Assembly (NCBI RefSeq): GCF_014836335.1
Contig: NZ_JACSRA010000021.1
Coordinates: forward strand, 16,615-80,614
Length of the DNA: 64,000 nt
From: Clostridium cibarium
Lineage (GTDB): Bacteria; Bacillota; Clostridia; Clostridiales; Clostridiaceae
Direction: 5' to 3'
Numbering within the stretch: the first letter of the stretch is position 1; each line of letters opens with the position of its first letter. Below, piece after piece: positions 46,325-54,925 of the stretch. The position numbers and the translations under genes are program-made. Below the pieces are notes generated by a model. It worked only from the letters and a program-made list of their open reading frames with translations. It was not told where the DNA came from and ran no database searches.

Positions 46325-49300
46325 TTAATCTAAAAGAGTGTTCATTATTTTTCTAAGCTCAGCTTTATCTCTTCCATTTTTCTCTACATAATCCTCAAAT
46401 TGATCTTTATCTATCTTATTGATATCAAAATACCTAGCCTCCTTATTTCCAAAGAAAAGACCACATGTACTTGCTGTAGGATACATCATATAACTATCAG
46501 TAAGTTCTACATTAAGTACTCCTTCATTATCTAGAAGCTCAAATAATTTTACCTTTTCTGAATGATCTCTAAGTGAAGGATAACCGATTGCGGGCCTTAT
46601 TCCTCTATATTTGCCTTTTAATATAGCATCCATAGATATATTTTCATTCTCAGAATATCCCCAGAATTCTTTTCTTACCTTTTCATGAATATATTCTGCA
46701 AAAGCTTCTGCAAGTCTATCTGCTAGTAAAATAACCATTGTGGCACTATAATCATCACCCTTTGCCTTAAGCTTATCTGCATATTCCTTTGCACCTAATC
46801 CTCCTGTAGTTATAAAGCCACCTATATAATCCTTTATACCACTAGACTTTGGAGCTACAAAATCTGATAAGCACAGGTAAGTGTTATCTTTTTTCTCTTC
46901 TTGTTGTCTAAGAAGATTGAAAGTAACTACCTCAGAACCATAGTAAACTTCAATATCATCCTCTACTGAATTTGCCTCAAATATACCAATAGCAGCATTT
47001 GCTTTTAAAATATCTTCTTTCTCTATCTTATCAAGCATCTTTTCAGCATCAATTAATAATTTTTTAGCCTCTTCACCGTACCTTTTATCTTCAAGTATTT
47101 GTGGGTATGGCATCCCCATATCCCAACCTATGAAGAAAAAGCTCCAATCTATATACTTCCTTAACTTTCCTATAGGAAAATTAAGGATTTTCTTTCTACC
47201 AATAAACTTAGGTTTATCTATTTGTTCCTTATCCCATTCTTTCTTAAAGTTATGCTCTCTTGCATAATCTAAAGGAACAAATTTTCTAGACGACTTACTG
47301 AAAACCTCTCTTAAAGCTTCATATTCATCTTCTAGTTTTTCAAGGTATTCTGCCTTTTTATCTTTGTTTAAAAGAAGTTTTGCAACCTCAACTGCCTTTG
47401 AAGCATCTGTTGTATGAATTACTCCACCTGAATACTTTGGTGCTATCTTTATTGCTGTATGTGCCTTTGATGTAGTAGCTCCACCAACCATAAGGGGTAT
47501 TTTAAAGCCTTGCTTTTCCATTTCTTCAGCTACATTTGCCATTTCTTCTAAGGAAGGAGTTATAAGTCCACTTAAGGCAATAATATCTGCATTTTCCTTT
47601 TTAGCAGTTTCTAAAATAACTTCTGCTGGAACCATTACTCCAAGATCCATTACTTCAAAGTTATTACATGAAAGAACTACAGAAACAATATTTTTCCCTA
47701 TATCGTGTACATCGCCTTTTACAGTTGCAAAAACTACCTTTCCAGCACTAATACTTCCACTGCTGCTTTTTTCTTCTTCTAAGTATGGCATTAAGACTTC
47801 AACAGCCTTTTTCATAACCCTAGCACTTTTAACAACTTGAGGTAAGAACATCTTTCCTTCTCCAAAAAGTTTACCTACTTCATTCATACCATCCATAAGA
47901 GGTCCTTCAATTACTTCTAGAGATTTACTATATTCTATTCTTACTTCTTCTACATCTTCTTTAATATATTTATCTATACCTTTTACTAAAGCAGTTTTTA
48001 GCCTCTCTTTAACATTTGCCTCTCTCCAAGCTTCCTTATTTCCTTCTGCTTTATTTTCTGTCTTATTATAAGTATGAGCAAATTCTAAAAGCTCATCTGC
48101 TGCATTTTCACTTTTATTAAAGATAACTGCCTCTACTTTTTCTAGTAAACCTTTATCTATCTCATCATAAATTTGTATCATTCCTGGGTTAACTATACCC
48201 ATATCCATGCCTTCTTTTATTGCATGATACAAAAATACTGAATGCATTGCTTCTCTTATTAAATTGTTACCTCTAAATGCAAAGGAGAGGTTACTTACAC
48301 CACCACTTACTTTTGCATAAGGTAAATTTTCTTTTATCCATTTAGTAGCCTTAATAAAATCTACAGCGTAATTATTATGTTCCTCTATTCCTGTAGCTAT
48401 TGTTAAAATATTTGGATCAAATACTATATTTTCTGGTGGAAATTTAACTTCATTTACTAAAATGTCATATGCTCTTTTACATATACTTATTTTCTTCTCA
48501 TATGTATCTGCCTGACCATTTTCATCAAAAGCCATAACTACTGTGCCTGCTCCAAAGTCTTTTATAATGGAAGCTTGCCTTTTGAATTCTTCTTCTCCCA
48601 CTTTAAGGCTTATAGAATTTACTATAGGCTTACCTTGTATAGATTTAAGCCCAGCCTCAAGCACTTCAAACTTTGATGAATCTATCATTACTGGAACCTT
48701 TGAAATTTCAGGCTCACTTGCTAAAAGCTTTAAGAAAGTCTCCATCTCTTCTTTGGCATCTAAAAGTGCATCATCAAAATTTATATCAACTACTTGAGCT
48801 CCATTTTGAACTTGATCCTTTGCTATAGATAAAGCTTCTTCATAATTCTTTTCTCTAATTAGCCTTGCAAATTTAGCTGAACCTGCTACGTTTGTTCTTT
48901 CACCTATGTTAACAAAATTATTTTCTTTATTTACCCTAAGTGCTTCAAGACCACAATATATAGTTTCTTGCTCTATATTTGGTATTCTTCTAGGTTCTTT
49001 ATCTCTTACTACTTCATATATTGCTTCTATATGTTCTGGTGTTGTACCACAGCAACCTCCAACAATATTAATACATCCTTCTTCTGCTAAACCTTTTATT
49101 AAAGCTGCAGTTTCTTCAGGCTTTTCATCATATTCACCAAAAGAATTTGGAAGCCCTGCATTTGGGTAAAAACTTATAAATCTATTTTGAGTCTTTGAAA
49201 GATATTTTATAAAAGGTATTAAATCCTTTGCTCCAAAGGAACAGTTTAGCCCTATTGCCAATATACTTTCATCTACCATAGAATTTGCAAAAGCTTCTAG

Positions 49301-49966
49301 TGTTTGACCTGAAAGTATCCTTCCACTTTTATCTGCTATAGTTCCAGAAATTATTATTGGTAAATCTTTGTTTTTTTCTAAAAATACAGACTTTGCCCCC
49401 ATAAGTGCAGCTCTTGCATTTAATTCATCAAAGATTGTTTCTATAAGTATTAAATCTACTCCTCCATCTAAAAGACCTTCAACCTGCTCTTTATAGGCTT
49501 TTACTAATTCGTCAAAAGTTATATTTCTAAAGCCCGGATTTTCAACATCTGGTGATAAAGATGCTGTTTTATTTGTAGGCCCAAGTGAACCTGCTACAAA
49601 ACGTGGTTTATCTGGAGTTTCTGCTGTAAATTTATCCGCAGCAGCCCTTGCTATTTTTGCTCCTTCAAAATTTAAGATATATATCTTATCTTCAAGTTCA
49701 TAATCTTTTTGAGATATACTCGTACTATTAAATGTATTAGTTTCTATTATATCTGCCCCTGATCTTAAATATGCTTCATGAATCTCTCTTATTATATTTG
49801 AATTTGTGATATTTAAAACATCATTGTTTCCTTTTTGATTACAAGAAACCTTTAAGTTTCCTCTATAATCTTTTTCTTCTAATTTATAGTTTTGAATACT
49901 AGTGCCCATAGCCCCATCGAGAACTAATATCCTTTCTTTTAGTAAATCTCTAATTTGTAATTTCAT
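46325..49966 (-). CDS. metH: Cobalamin-dependent methionine synthase
   Basis: A 1213-residue enzyme that moves the methyl of 5-methyltetrahydrofolate to homocysteine via cobalamin. Modules in order: homocysteine/zinc domain about 1-320 (NCSFGAKD and GGCCGTTP give the three Zn cysteines); pterin-binding barrel about 345-610 ([22 protein letters not shown]); B12 cap and Rossmann domain about 640-890 with the cobalt-ligand His about 754 in [10 protein letters not shown]-terminal AdoMet-binding reactivation domain ([35 protein letters not shown]). It is full length and intact. GGGGAGGAAGATT precedes the ATG. No SAM or cobalamin riboswitch is visible upstream. Confidence 0.96.
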   Translation of the reverse strand: MKLQIRDLLKERILVLDGAMGTSIQNYKLEEKDYRGNLKVSCNQKGNNDVLNITNSNIIREIHEAYLRSGADIIETNTFNSTSISQKDYELEDKIYILNFEGAKIARAAADKFTAETPDKPRFVAGSLGPTNKTASLSPDVENPGFRNITFDELVKAYKEQVEGLLDGGVDLILIETIFDELNARAALMGAKSVFLEKNKDLPIIISGTIADKSGRILSGQTLEAFANSMVDESILAIGLNCSFGAKDLIPFIKYLSKTQNRFISFYPNAGLPNSFGEYDEKPEETAALIKGLAEEGCINIVGGCCGTTPEHIEAIYEVVRDKEPRRIPNIEQETIYCGLEALRVNKENNFVNIGERTNVAGSAKFARLIREKNYEEALSIAKDQVQNGAQVVDINFDDALLDAKEEMETFLKLLASEPEISKVPVMIDSSKFEVLEAGLKSIQGKPIVNSISLKVGEEEFKRQASIIKDFGAGTVVMAFDENGQADTYEKKISICKRAYDILVNEVKFPPENIVFDPNILTIATGIEEHNNYAVDFIKATKWIKENLPYAKVSGGVSNLSFAFRGNNLIREAMHSVFLYHAIKEGMDMGIVNPGMIQIYDEIDKGLLEKVEAVIFNKSENAADELLEFAHTYNKTENKAEGNKEAWREANVKERLKTALVKGIDKYIKEDVEEVRIEYSKSLEVIEGPLMDGMNEVGKLFGEGKMFLPQVVKSARVMKKAVEVLMPYLEEEKSSSGSISAGKVVFATVKGDVHDIGKNIVSVVLSCNNFEVMDLGVMVPAEVILETAKKENADIIALSGLITPSLEEMANVAEEMEKQGFKIPLMVGGATTSKAHTAIKIAPKYSGGVIHTTDASKAVEVAKLLLNKDKKAEYLEKLEDEYEALREVFSKSSRKFVPLDYAREHNFKKEWDKEQIDKPKFIGRKKILNFPIGKLRKYIDWSFFFIGWDMGMPYPQILEDKRYGEEAKKLLIDAEKMLDKIEKEDILKANAAIGIFEANSVEDDIEVYYGSEVVTFNLLRQQEEKKDNTYLCLSDFVAPKSSGIKDYIGGFITTGGLGAKEYADKLKAKGDDYSATMVILLADRLAEAFAEYIHEKVRKEFWGYSENENISMDAILKGKYRGIRPAIGYPSLRDHSEKVKLFELLDNEGVLNVELTDSYMMYPTASTCGLFFGNKEARYFDINKIDKDQFEDYVEKNGRDKAELRKIMNTLLD

Positions 49967-50063
49967 TAATCTTCCTCCCCAAGTCTTTTGTCTTTATTGT
50001 CTAGCCTCTTCTTAGTATTATATAAAAACTTGTCCTACATACTACCAATACAGGTTAATATTC

Positions 50064-50072
50064 ATTATATCA
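50064..50072 (-). promoter_or_regulatory. Extended -10 promoter candidate for metH
   Basis: Minus-strand TGATATAAT, an extended -10 (TGn-TATAAT), about 100 bp before the metH start. The -35 region is not convincing. The remainder of the 49967-50318 gap is AT-rich with no other feature I can support. Confidence 0.45.
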
Positions 50073-50318
50073 ATTTTATATGATTTATTAAAAAGTTTCC
50101 AACTTTTTTTACTAAAATTAAACGTATTTGTCTAGATTCATATTGAGCCAAATATTTTATTCTTAAAAATATAGTTAATTATAAACTTAGTACTAAAAAT
50201 TATATAAGTTTAACTATCGATAACAAAATTCAATTGACAAACATTATTGTTATGCACTTCAAAATATTCTATAATAAGTACCATAGGATATTTTACAAAG
50301 ATAGAAGGGATTTACATT

Positions 50319-51077
50319 ATGGAATTTAAAGAGTATGGAGAAAAAACTAAACCTATTATAATTCTTATTCATGGTTTTTGTATGTCTTGGAGATTATGGA
50401 TGCCACAAATTGATTCTTTTAAAAAAGATTATCATGTTATTGTGCCAATTCTAGAAGGACATGAAGAAAGAGATCGTACTACATTTACATCAGTTGAAAA
50501 TAACGCCAACATAATTATAGATTATATGATAAATCACGATTATAATGAAGTATTTGCTGTATGTGGTCTTTCATTAGGAGGTGCTATTACTGTTAATATA
50601 CTTTCTCAAAATAGATTAGTCATAAAGAAGTCAATTATAGACGCTGGAATTACCCCTTCGAATTTAAGCAGAAGTAAAGAATTGTTTACAGTCTATTCTG
50701 ATTTTTTCAAAACTTGCTTGGCGAGAAAATTTAAAAAGTTACTTGAAATATACTATAACCCTAAAGATTATTCAAAACATGTAGTAGACTCTATGTATAT
50801 GACTCTTCAAAACATATCAAATTCTACGATTAAAAATGTATTTTATTCAGTTGATACTTATAAACTACCTAAAGATTTTTCTAATGTAAAAACAGAAATA
50901 CGTTATTGGTATGGAACAAAAGAAAAAAATGAAAGAAAAAAGGATTCGGATTTTATTACTCATACATTTCCTAATGCCAAAAGCGAAATTTTTCAAGGTT
51001 GTGCCCATGGACAACTTGCTTTGGGTAATCCAAATTTGTATTTGAAATGTGCCTATCGTTTTTTCCAAGAAAAATAA
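50319..51077 (+). CDS. Alpha/beta hydrolase
   Basis: A 252-residue cytoplasmic hydrolase. Oxyanion region LIHGFCMSWRLW, nucleophile elbow CGLSLGG (Ser about 94), and the C-terminal GCAHGQLAL (catalytic His) are visible; the acid is less clear, in the WYGTKEKNERKKDSDF region. The substrate is unknown. The ATG at 50319 has AGAAGGGA upstream and is chosen over an open frame reaching back to 50247. Its stop codon directly abuts the stop of the convergent Fe-S protein gene. Confidence 0.82.
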   Translation: MEFKEYGEKTKPIIILIHGFCMSWRLWMPQIDSFKKDYHVIVPILEGHEERDRTTFTSVENNANIIIDYMINHDYNEVFAVCGLSLGGAITVNILSQNRLVIKKSIIDAGITPSNLSRSKELFTVYSDFFKTCLARKFKKLLEIYYNPKDYSKHVVDSMYMTLQNISNSTIKNVFYSVDTYKLPKDFSNVKTEIRYWYGTKEKNERKKDSDFITHTFPNAKSEIFQGCAHGQLALGNPNLYLKCAYRFFQEK

Positions 51078-51785
51078 TCAGTACCTTTGTCCATAAGGAC
51101 AAGCATATAGGCACATGCCACATATCTGAAGCTTGCCTTCTTCTTTAAGGCTATTAAAATAATCTTCACACTTTTTTACATCAAGTCTTAAATCACGTGG
51201 TTCATTTTCTACATAGTTTCTACCTAGAATTGCTTGTGAAGGACATATTTTAACACACTTGTTACAACTACCACATTTACTTTCTAATATTTCTTTATTC
51301 TCTTCAAAGGGAGCATCAGTAAGTACTGTAGTCCATCTTACCCGTGGCCCATAGCTAGGATTAATTAGAAGACAGTTCTTCCCTATCCACCCAAAACCAG
51401 CTAACCTAGCTGTGACTTTATGTGATAAGGAAGCACACACTCTATTACTATCTATACGCTCTGCTGCTGGCAATGGCATTACTCTATAACCACTACGTTG
51501 TATTATAGAAGCCACAAGTGAAGCAAAATTATCTAGACGATTATTTATTACATCATAGGCATGAGTTTCATATTGAAGTACATTTTCATATGTATCTCTA
51601 TCTTTTAGAAGATCTACAATATCTTTTTGTAGTACTATTCCAATAGATATCGCTCTTGGAAATTCATATATTAAAGAACCGCTAATTTCTCTAATTTCAT
51701 TTTTAATCTGACTGATTCCTGCCACACCAATAAAATCAACGCCGTGAATATCACCTAATTCTTTTATTCTTTCTAATAAACTCAT
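51078..51785 (-). CDS. QueG-like double [4Fe-4S] protein
   Basis: A 235-residue protein related to epoxyqueuosine reductase QueG and similar corrinoid/Fe-S reductases, but much shorter than QueG (about 380). The C-terminal half has two ferredoxin-type cluster motifs: CGSCNKCVKICPSQAI and CGMCLYACPYGQ, each with one cysteine contributed by the other segment (VKKCEDYF region). The N-terminal part (FIGVAG ... RIDSNRVCASLSHKVTARLAGFGWIGKNCLLI) is the conserved QueG-like core. Its substrate is unknown. The C-terminal HEAT domain of true QueG is absent, so a role in queuosine is not claimed. Confidence 0.75.
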   Translation of the reverse strand: MSLLERIKELGDIHGVDFIGVAGISQIKNEIREISGSLIYEFPRAISIGIVLQKDIVDLLKDRDTYENVLQYETHAYDVINNRLDNFASLVASIIQRSGYRVMPLPAAERIDSNRVCASLSHKVTARLAGFGWIGKNCLLINPSYGPRVRWTTVLTDAPFEENKEILESKCGSCNKCVKICPSQAILGRNYVENEPRDLRLDVKKCEDYFNSLKEEGKLQICGMCLYACPYGQRY

Positions 51786-52071
51786 TTTCTTATATTAGTG
51801 AAAAGTTCATTATAAATATTAAACTTTCACTAAACTTCACTTCCTTCCACTGACTAGTATGTTGTTTACTTCCATTTTACCATTTATTTCTCACAAGCTG
51901 CTATTATTTTTCAAGTACATTCTTATCTTTTAATATTTTATACAAAAAAAGAATCTTTTATTATGAAAAAAGTACTACTTTTTTTATTAATAACTATACA
52001 TTTTCTCTATCTTAATATCTTATAGCTTTTTAATCATTTTATTAATTCAACAATAATCCTTTATATAACAA

Positions 52072-52108
52072 TAAAGAGTACTACTTAATTTGAAAGTAAT
52101 ACTCTTTA
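52072..52108 (-). terminator. Hairpin after the four-helix copper protein gene
   Basis: TAAAGAGTA-TACTT against AAAGTA-TACTCTTTA with one mismatch. A second hairpin AAAAAAGT-ACT-ACTTTTTT is at about 51965-51984. The gap 51786-52128 is otherwise AT-rich and empty. Confidence 0.6.
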
Positions 52109-52128
52109 CAAAATAAATCCTATATTTC

Positions 52129-52479
52129 TTATAACATAGAACCCATTTTTCTACACTCTTCAGCACAAGAATAACATTCTGTAGCACAATTTCTACAATG
52201 CTCATCTTTGAACATATCACATTCTGCTCCACATTTTTCACAAATGCTAGCACATAACTCACAATGTTCTTTTATAAATTGTCCGTTTGTTGACATAAGT
52301 GAAGATGACATTTGACACATTTGTGCACATTCATTAAGAATACTAATACAATTTTTTCTTGCATTAACATCAGGTTCATTTAAACATGCATTAAAGCATT
52401 CATTGCATATTTGTGCGCACCTATTACATGCATCTATACATGCTTGATATTTGTTTTGATTCATAACTCCTACATTCAT
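52129..52479 (-). CDS. Four-helix bundle copper-binding protein (Csp-like)
   Basis: A 116-residue protein with 19 cysteines, nearly all spaced as C-x3-C, C-x2-C or C-x6-C along helices (CIDACNRCAQICNECFNAC, then further runs). This is the pattern of Csp1/Csp3-type copper storage proteins, in which Cys lining a four-helix bundle bind many Cu(I) ions. There is no signal peptide, so it is the cytosolic (Csp3-like) kind. TTGGAGG precedes the ATG at 52479 by 8 nt. Neighbours are a Met-rich mini-ORF and a His-rich membrane propeller, and a cupredoxin/HMA transporter is 2.5 kb away. Confidence 0.88.
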   Translation of the reverse strand: MNVGVMNQNKYQACIDACNRCAQICNECFNACLNEPDVNARKNCISILNECAQMCQMSSSLMSTNGQFIKEHCELCASICEKCGAECDMFKDEHCRNCATECYSCAEECRKMGSML

Positions 52480-52578
52480 TTAATTGTCCTCCAAAAAGTA
52501 ATTTCGATATTTTAAATATCCGTAATTATTATTTGTAAAGAAATCATTATTATACTGATTTAGCTTTTGTATTACCAT

Positions 52579-52665
52579 TTACATGTCAATCATAGGTTGC
52601 ATATTTGATCCACCAAAAGCCATATTGCTAATTTGAGATGATCCCCACATATTCATCATGCCCAT
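52579..52665 (-). CDS. Possible 28-residue methionine-rich peptide (or C-terminal relic)
   Basis: A short frame between the Csp-like gene and the divergent propeller gene encodes MGMMNMWGSSQISNMAFGGS followed by NMQPMIDM: 9 Met in 28 residues. Methionine-rich peptides commonly bind Cu(I) in bacterial copper chaperones. GGAAG lies 4 nt before the ATG, a weak and close ribosome binding site; an in-frame stop lies 8 codons further upstream. It could be a real small protein or the 3' tip of a lost Met-rich gene. The rest of the 52480-52862 gap is AT-rich. Confidence 0.4.
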   Translation of the reverse strand: MGMMNMWGSSQISNMAFGGSNMQPMIDM

Positions 52666-52862
52666 ACAACTTCCAGATTTGATTTTGGTTTATATTACGG
52701 CTGAAATATGTAGTTTCTATGAAGTTTTTCTAGCTTTATTAAATATTTCAATAGTCTTCACTAATTGCTAATGATTTTCATTTTAATCTTTATAACATCT
52801 ACACACTTTCTTCTTATAATAAATTAGTTGAAATAAATATACACAAATGAGGAGGACTTTTA

Positions 52863-54377
52863 ATGAAAAAGTTAGCAAAAGAAACCTGGAAAGAAGCCAT
52901 CTTTCCTTACTTAGTTTATGTTATGTTCTTTTTAGGAACAGGGTTAATTTCTGGATCTATTGTTCATATGCCTTTAGATCCTAAAAAATACTCTATTGTT
53001 TTAGTCATAGGTATGGGTGTATTTGTTATTGCTTCACTATTAAATGAAACAGTTATAGATAAAAAACACTTATCTTTTTTTAGTACAGTTAGATTAGTTA
53101 TATTTTCACTGTTACTTTCTATTGGAATAGGAATGATAAGTGGAGGGATTCAACATTTTGAAGATGTTCTTGACTATGCAGGTTACTTAATTCCTGGAGG
53201 TATTATGCTTTCCCTAATAAGTTTTTTATTTAAAAACAACATAAAGCTAGGGCTAAAAAAATCATTACCTCTATTTACGATTATGTTACTTTTGGTGCTT
53301 CCTTTAAGCTACACATTGAAAACTTTAGCTGCTTCTATGCCAAAAAGCGAAGGCCATAGTCACTCTGGTGGTGAATCAGATCACTCTGAAGAAGTTTCTA
53401 GCTCTACTGTTGTTGAAGAGAACTTAAACAATGAAGCTACTTCAAATAATTCTTTTTATTTCACGGCAAATGAAGAAGGAAGCATAACAAAATTGGATTC
53501 AAATACAAATAGAATTATTGCTACAATTAATGTAGAAGGATCAATCCATAATGTTCAAATTTCACCTAATGGGAAAGTTCTAGCTGCAACTTTAGTTCCT
53601 AAATCAGATGGTCATGATGACAAAGGTTCTGTTCATGGGCATGGATATATTCTATTTTACAATTCAGAAACTACAGAGTTAATTAAAAAAGTAAATGTAG
53701 GCAATCATCCTGCACATGTAGTTTTTACTGATGACAACAAATATGTATTAGCAACTGATAGTGAGAAAAATACTGTATCTGTAATAGATTTAAGCTCTTA
53801 TAAAATAGCAAAAACAATACCTACAGGAGAAGGTCCTCACGGTTTTAGAATATCAAATGATAGTAAATATGCTTACATTGCTAACTCTGAATCAGATACT
53901 GTCAGTGTTATAGATATAAATGAGCTTAAAGAAATAAAAAAAATCAAAGTTGGCAATACTCCTATAACTACTGCAATAACAAAAGATAATACTAAACTAT
54001 TAGTAACCTTGAACTCAGAAAATGCATTAGCTGTTGTAGATCTTGCTACAGATAATGTAACAAAAATTACTGTAGACCAAGGCCCTGCTCAAGTATATAT
54101 TCAAAATAATAATAAATTTGCCTTTGTAGCAAATCAGGGAACTGAAAGCAATCCCTCCAATACAATTTCAAAAATTGATTTATCTACTAATAAAGTAGTA
54201 TCAACTATTGAAGTAGGTGAAGGAGCACATGGAATTGTGGTAAGTGGAGATAATAAGTTTGTTTATATTACAAATATGTATGATAATACAGTGAGTGTTG
54301 TTGATAATTCGAAAGACAAAGTCATAGCTATAATACCTGTAGGTAAAACTCCAAATGGTATAACTTATAAAAATTAA
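52863..54377 (+). CDS. Membrane protein with His-rich linker and YVTN-type beta-propeller
   Basis: A 504-residue protein in three parts. Residues about 12-160 hold five hydrophobic helices; 165-195 is a His/Ser/Glu-rich linker (EGHSHSGGESDHSEE); 196-504 is a seven-bladed YVTN propeller (repeats of SDTVSVIDINELKEIKKIKVG type), with a His-rich insertion DGHDDKGSVHGHGY in an early blade. The propeller probably faces outside. Cytochrome-d1-type or surface adhesion propellers look alike, but no CXXCH haem motif is present. AGGAGGACTTTT precedes the ATG. The His-rich loops and neighbours suggest divalent or copper ion binding; the architecture as a whole is unfamiliar to me. Confidence 0.85.
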   Translation: MKKLAKETWKEAIFPYLVYVMFFLGTGLISGSIVHMPLDPKKYSIVLVIGMGVFVIASLLNETVIDKKHLSFFSTVRLVIFSLLLSIGIGMISGGIQHFEDVLDYAGYLIPGGIMLSLISFLFKNNIKLGLKKSLPLFTIMLLLVLPLSYTLKTLAASMPKSEGHSHSGGESDHSEEVSSSTVVEENLNNEATSNNSFYFTANEEGSITKLDSNTNRIIATINVEGSIHNVQISPNGKVLAATLVPKSDGHDDKGSVHGHGYILFYNSETTELIKKVNVGNHPAHVVFTDDNKYVLATDSEKNTVSVIDLSSYKIAKTIPTGEGPHGFRISNDSKYAYIANSESDTVSVIDINELKEIKKIKVGNTPITTAITKDNTKLLVTLNSENALAVVDLATDNVTKITVDQGPAQVYIQNNNKFAFVANQGTESNPSNTISKIDLSTNKVVSTIEVGEGAHGIVVSGDNKFVYITNMYDNTVSVVDNSKDKVIAIIPVGKTPNGITYKN

Positions 54378-54437
54378 TTTATTAAAACCTTTTATAAAAA
54401 CATATTCTACTTACTCAACTGAAATTCTGGATATAAT

Positions 54438-54468
54438 AAAATCTATTGGAAATCTTCCAATAGATTTT
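54438..54468 (+). terminator. Terminator of the propeller gene
   Basis: A 14-bp perfect stem AAAATCTATTGGAA / TTCCAATAGATTTT with a 3-nt loop and T-run. Confidence 0.9.
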
Positions 54469-54627
54469 TAGTTTCTTAATACTAATATTAATGTGCACCT
54501 GCAATTTCTTCTTTCATATTAAAAATCATTGGAGCAACCTACATGTTTTTAACATAACAAAAGAACTAACCATAATATAAATTGGCTAGCTCTTAAATTT
54601 TTTCTTCAAAACCATTTATTTTAATTG

Positions 54628-54900
54628 TTATAGTTTGATTTCTTCCTTTTGTATTTCCTCTTTTTTAGAACAGCAGCTTCCACCTTTCATAGCCCTAACC
54701 ATCATAGGAATCATTATTACCATCATCAAGGGACATATAAAAGGTGTAATTCCTACTATTATATTCTTTAATACTCCACTAGCATTTATAAAAGGGAGTA
54801 CTCCAATAATTAAATAAGGAAGTCCACAACAAAGTACCATCATTAATATATGTTTTATTGGATTATGTTTCTTATTTTTATTATTTTCATGACATTTCAT
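54628..54900 (-). CDS. Small two-helix membrane protein with cysteine pairs
   Basis: A 90-residue protein with a basic His/Lys/Asn-rich N-terminus, two TM helices (about 18-40 and 45-68), a CCGLP pair within the first helix and a GGSCCSKK pair near the C-terminus, plus a Met-rich second helix (PLMMVIMIPMMVRAMKGG). Vicinal Cys and Met in membrane helices suggest metal handling, as in small MerT-like proteins, though no family is recognised. AGGAGGATAAAACT precedes the ATG. It lies 25 bp downstream of the HMA-SafE fusion gene, probably co-transcribed. Confidence 0.78.
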   Translation of the reverse strand: MKCHENNKNKKHNPIKHILMMVLCCGLPYLIIGVLPFINASGVLKNIIVGITPFICPLMMVIMIPMMVRAMKGGSCCSKKEEIQKEEIKL

Positions 54901-54925
54901 AGTTTTATCCTCCTAGTATTTTTTA

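Noticed and set aside
49967..50318. SAM or cobalamin riboswitch upstream of metH
   Set aside because: I looked for the S-box core and B12-box motifs in the 280-350 bp leader on the minus strand and found neither; only an extended -10 box is visible.
51078..51785. Full epoxyqueuosine reductase (queG)
   Set aside because: The protein is about 145 residues shorter than QueG and lacks the C-terminal HEAT region, so only QueG-like is supported.
54488..54538. Minus-strand peptide VAPMIFNMKEEIAGAH-stop
   Set aside because: An in-frame stop precedes it closely and there is no start or ribosome binding site; too short to call even a relic.
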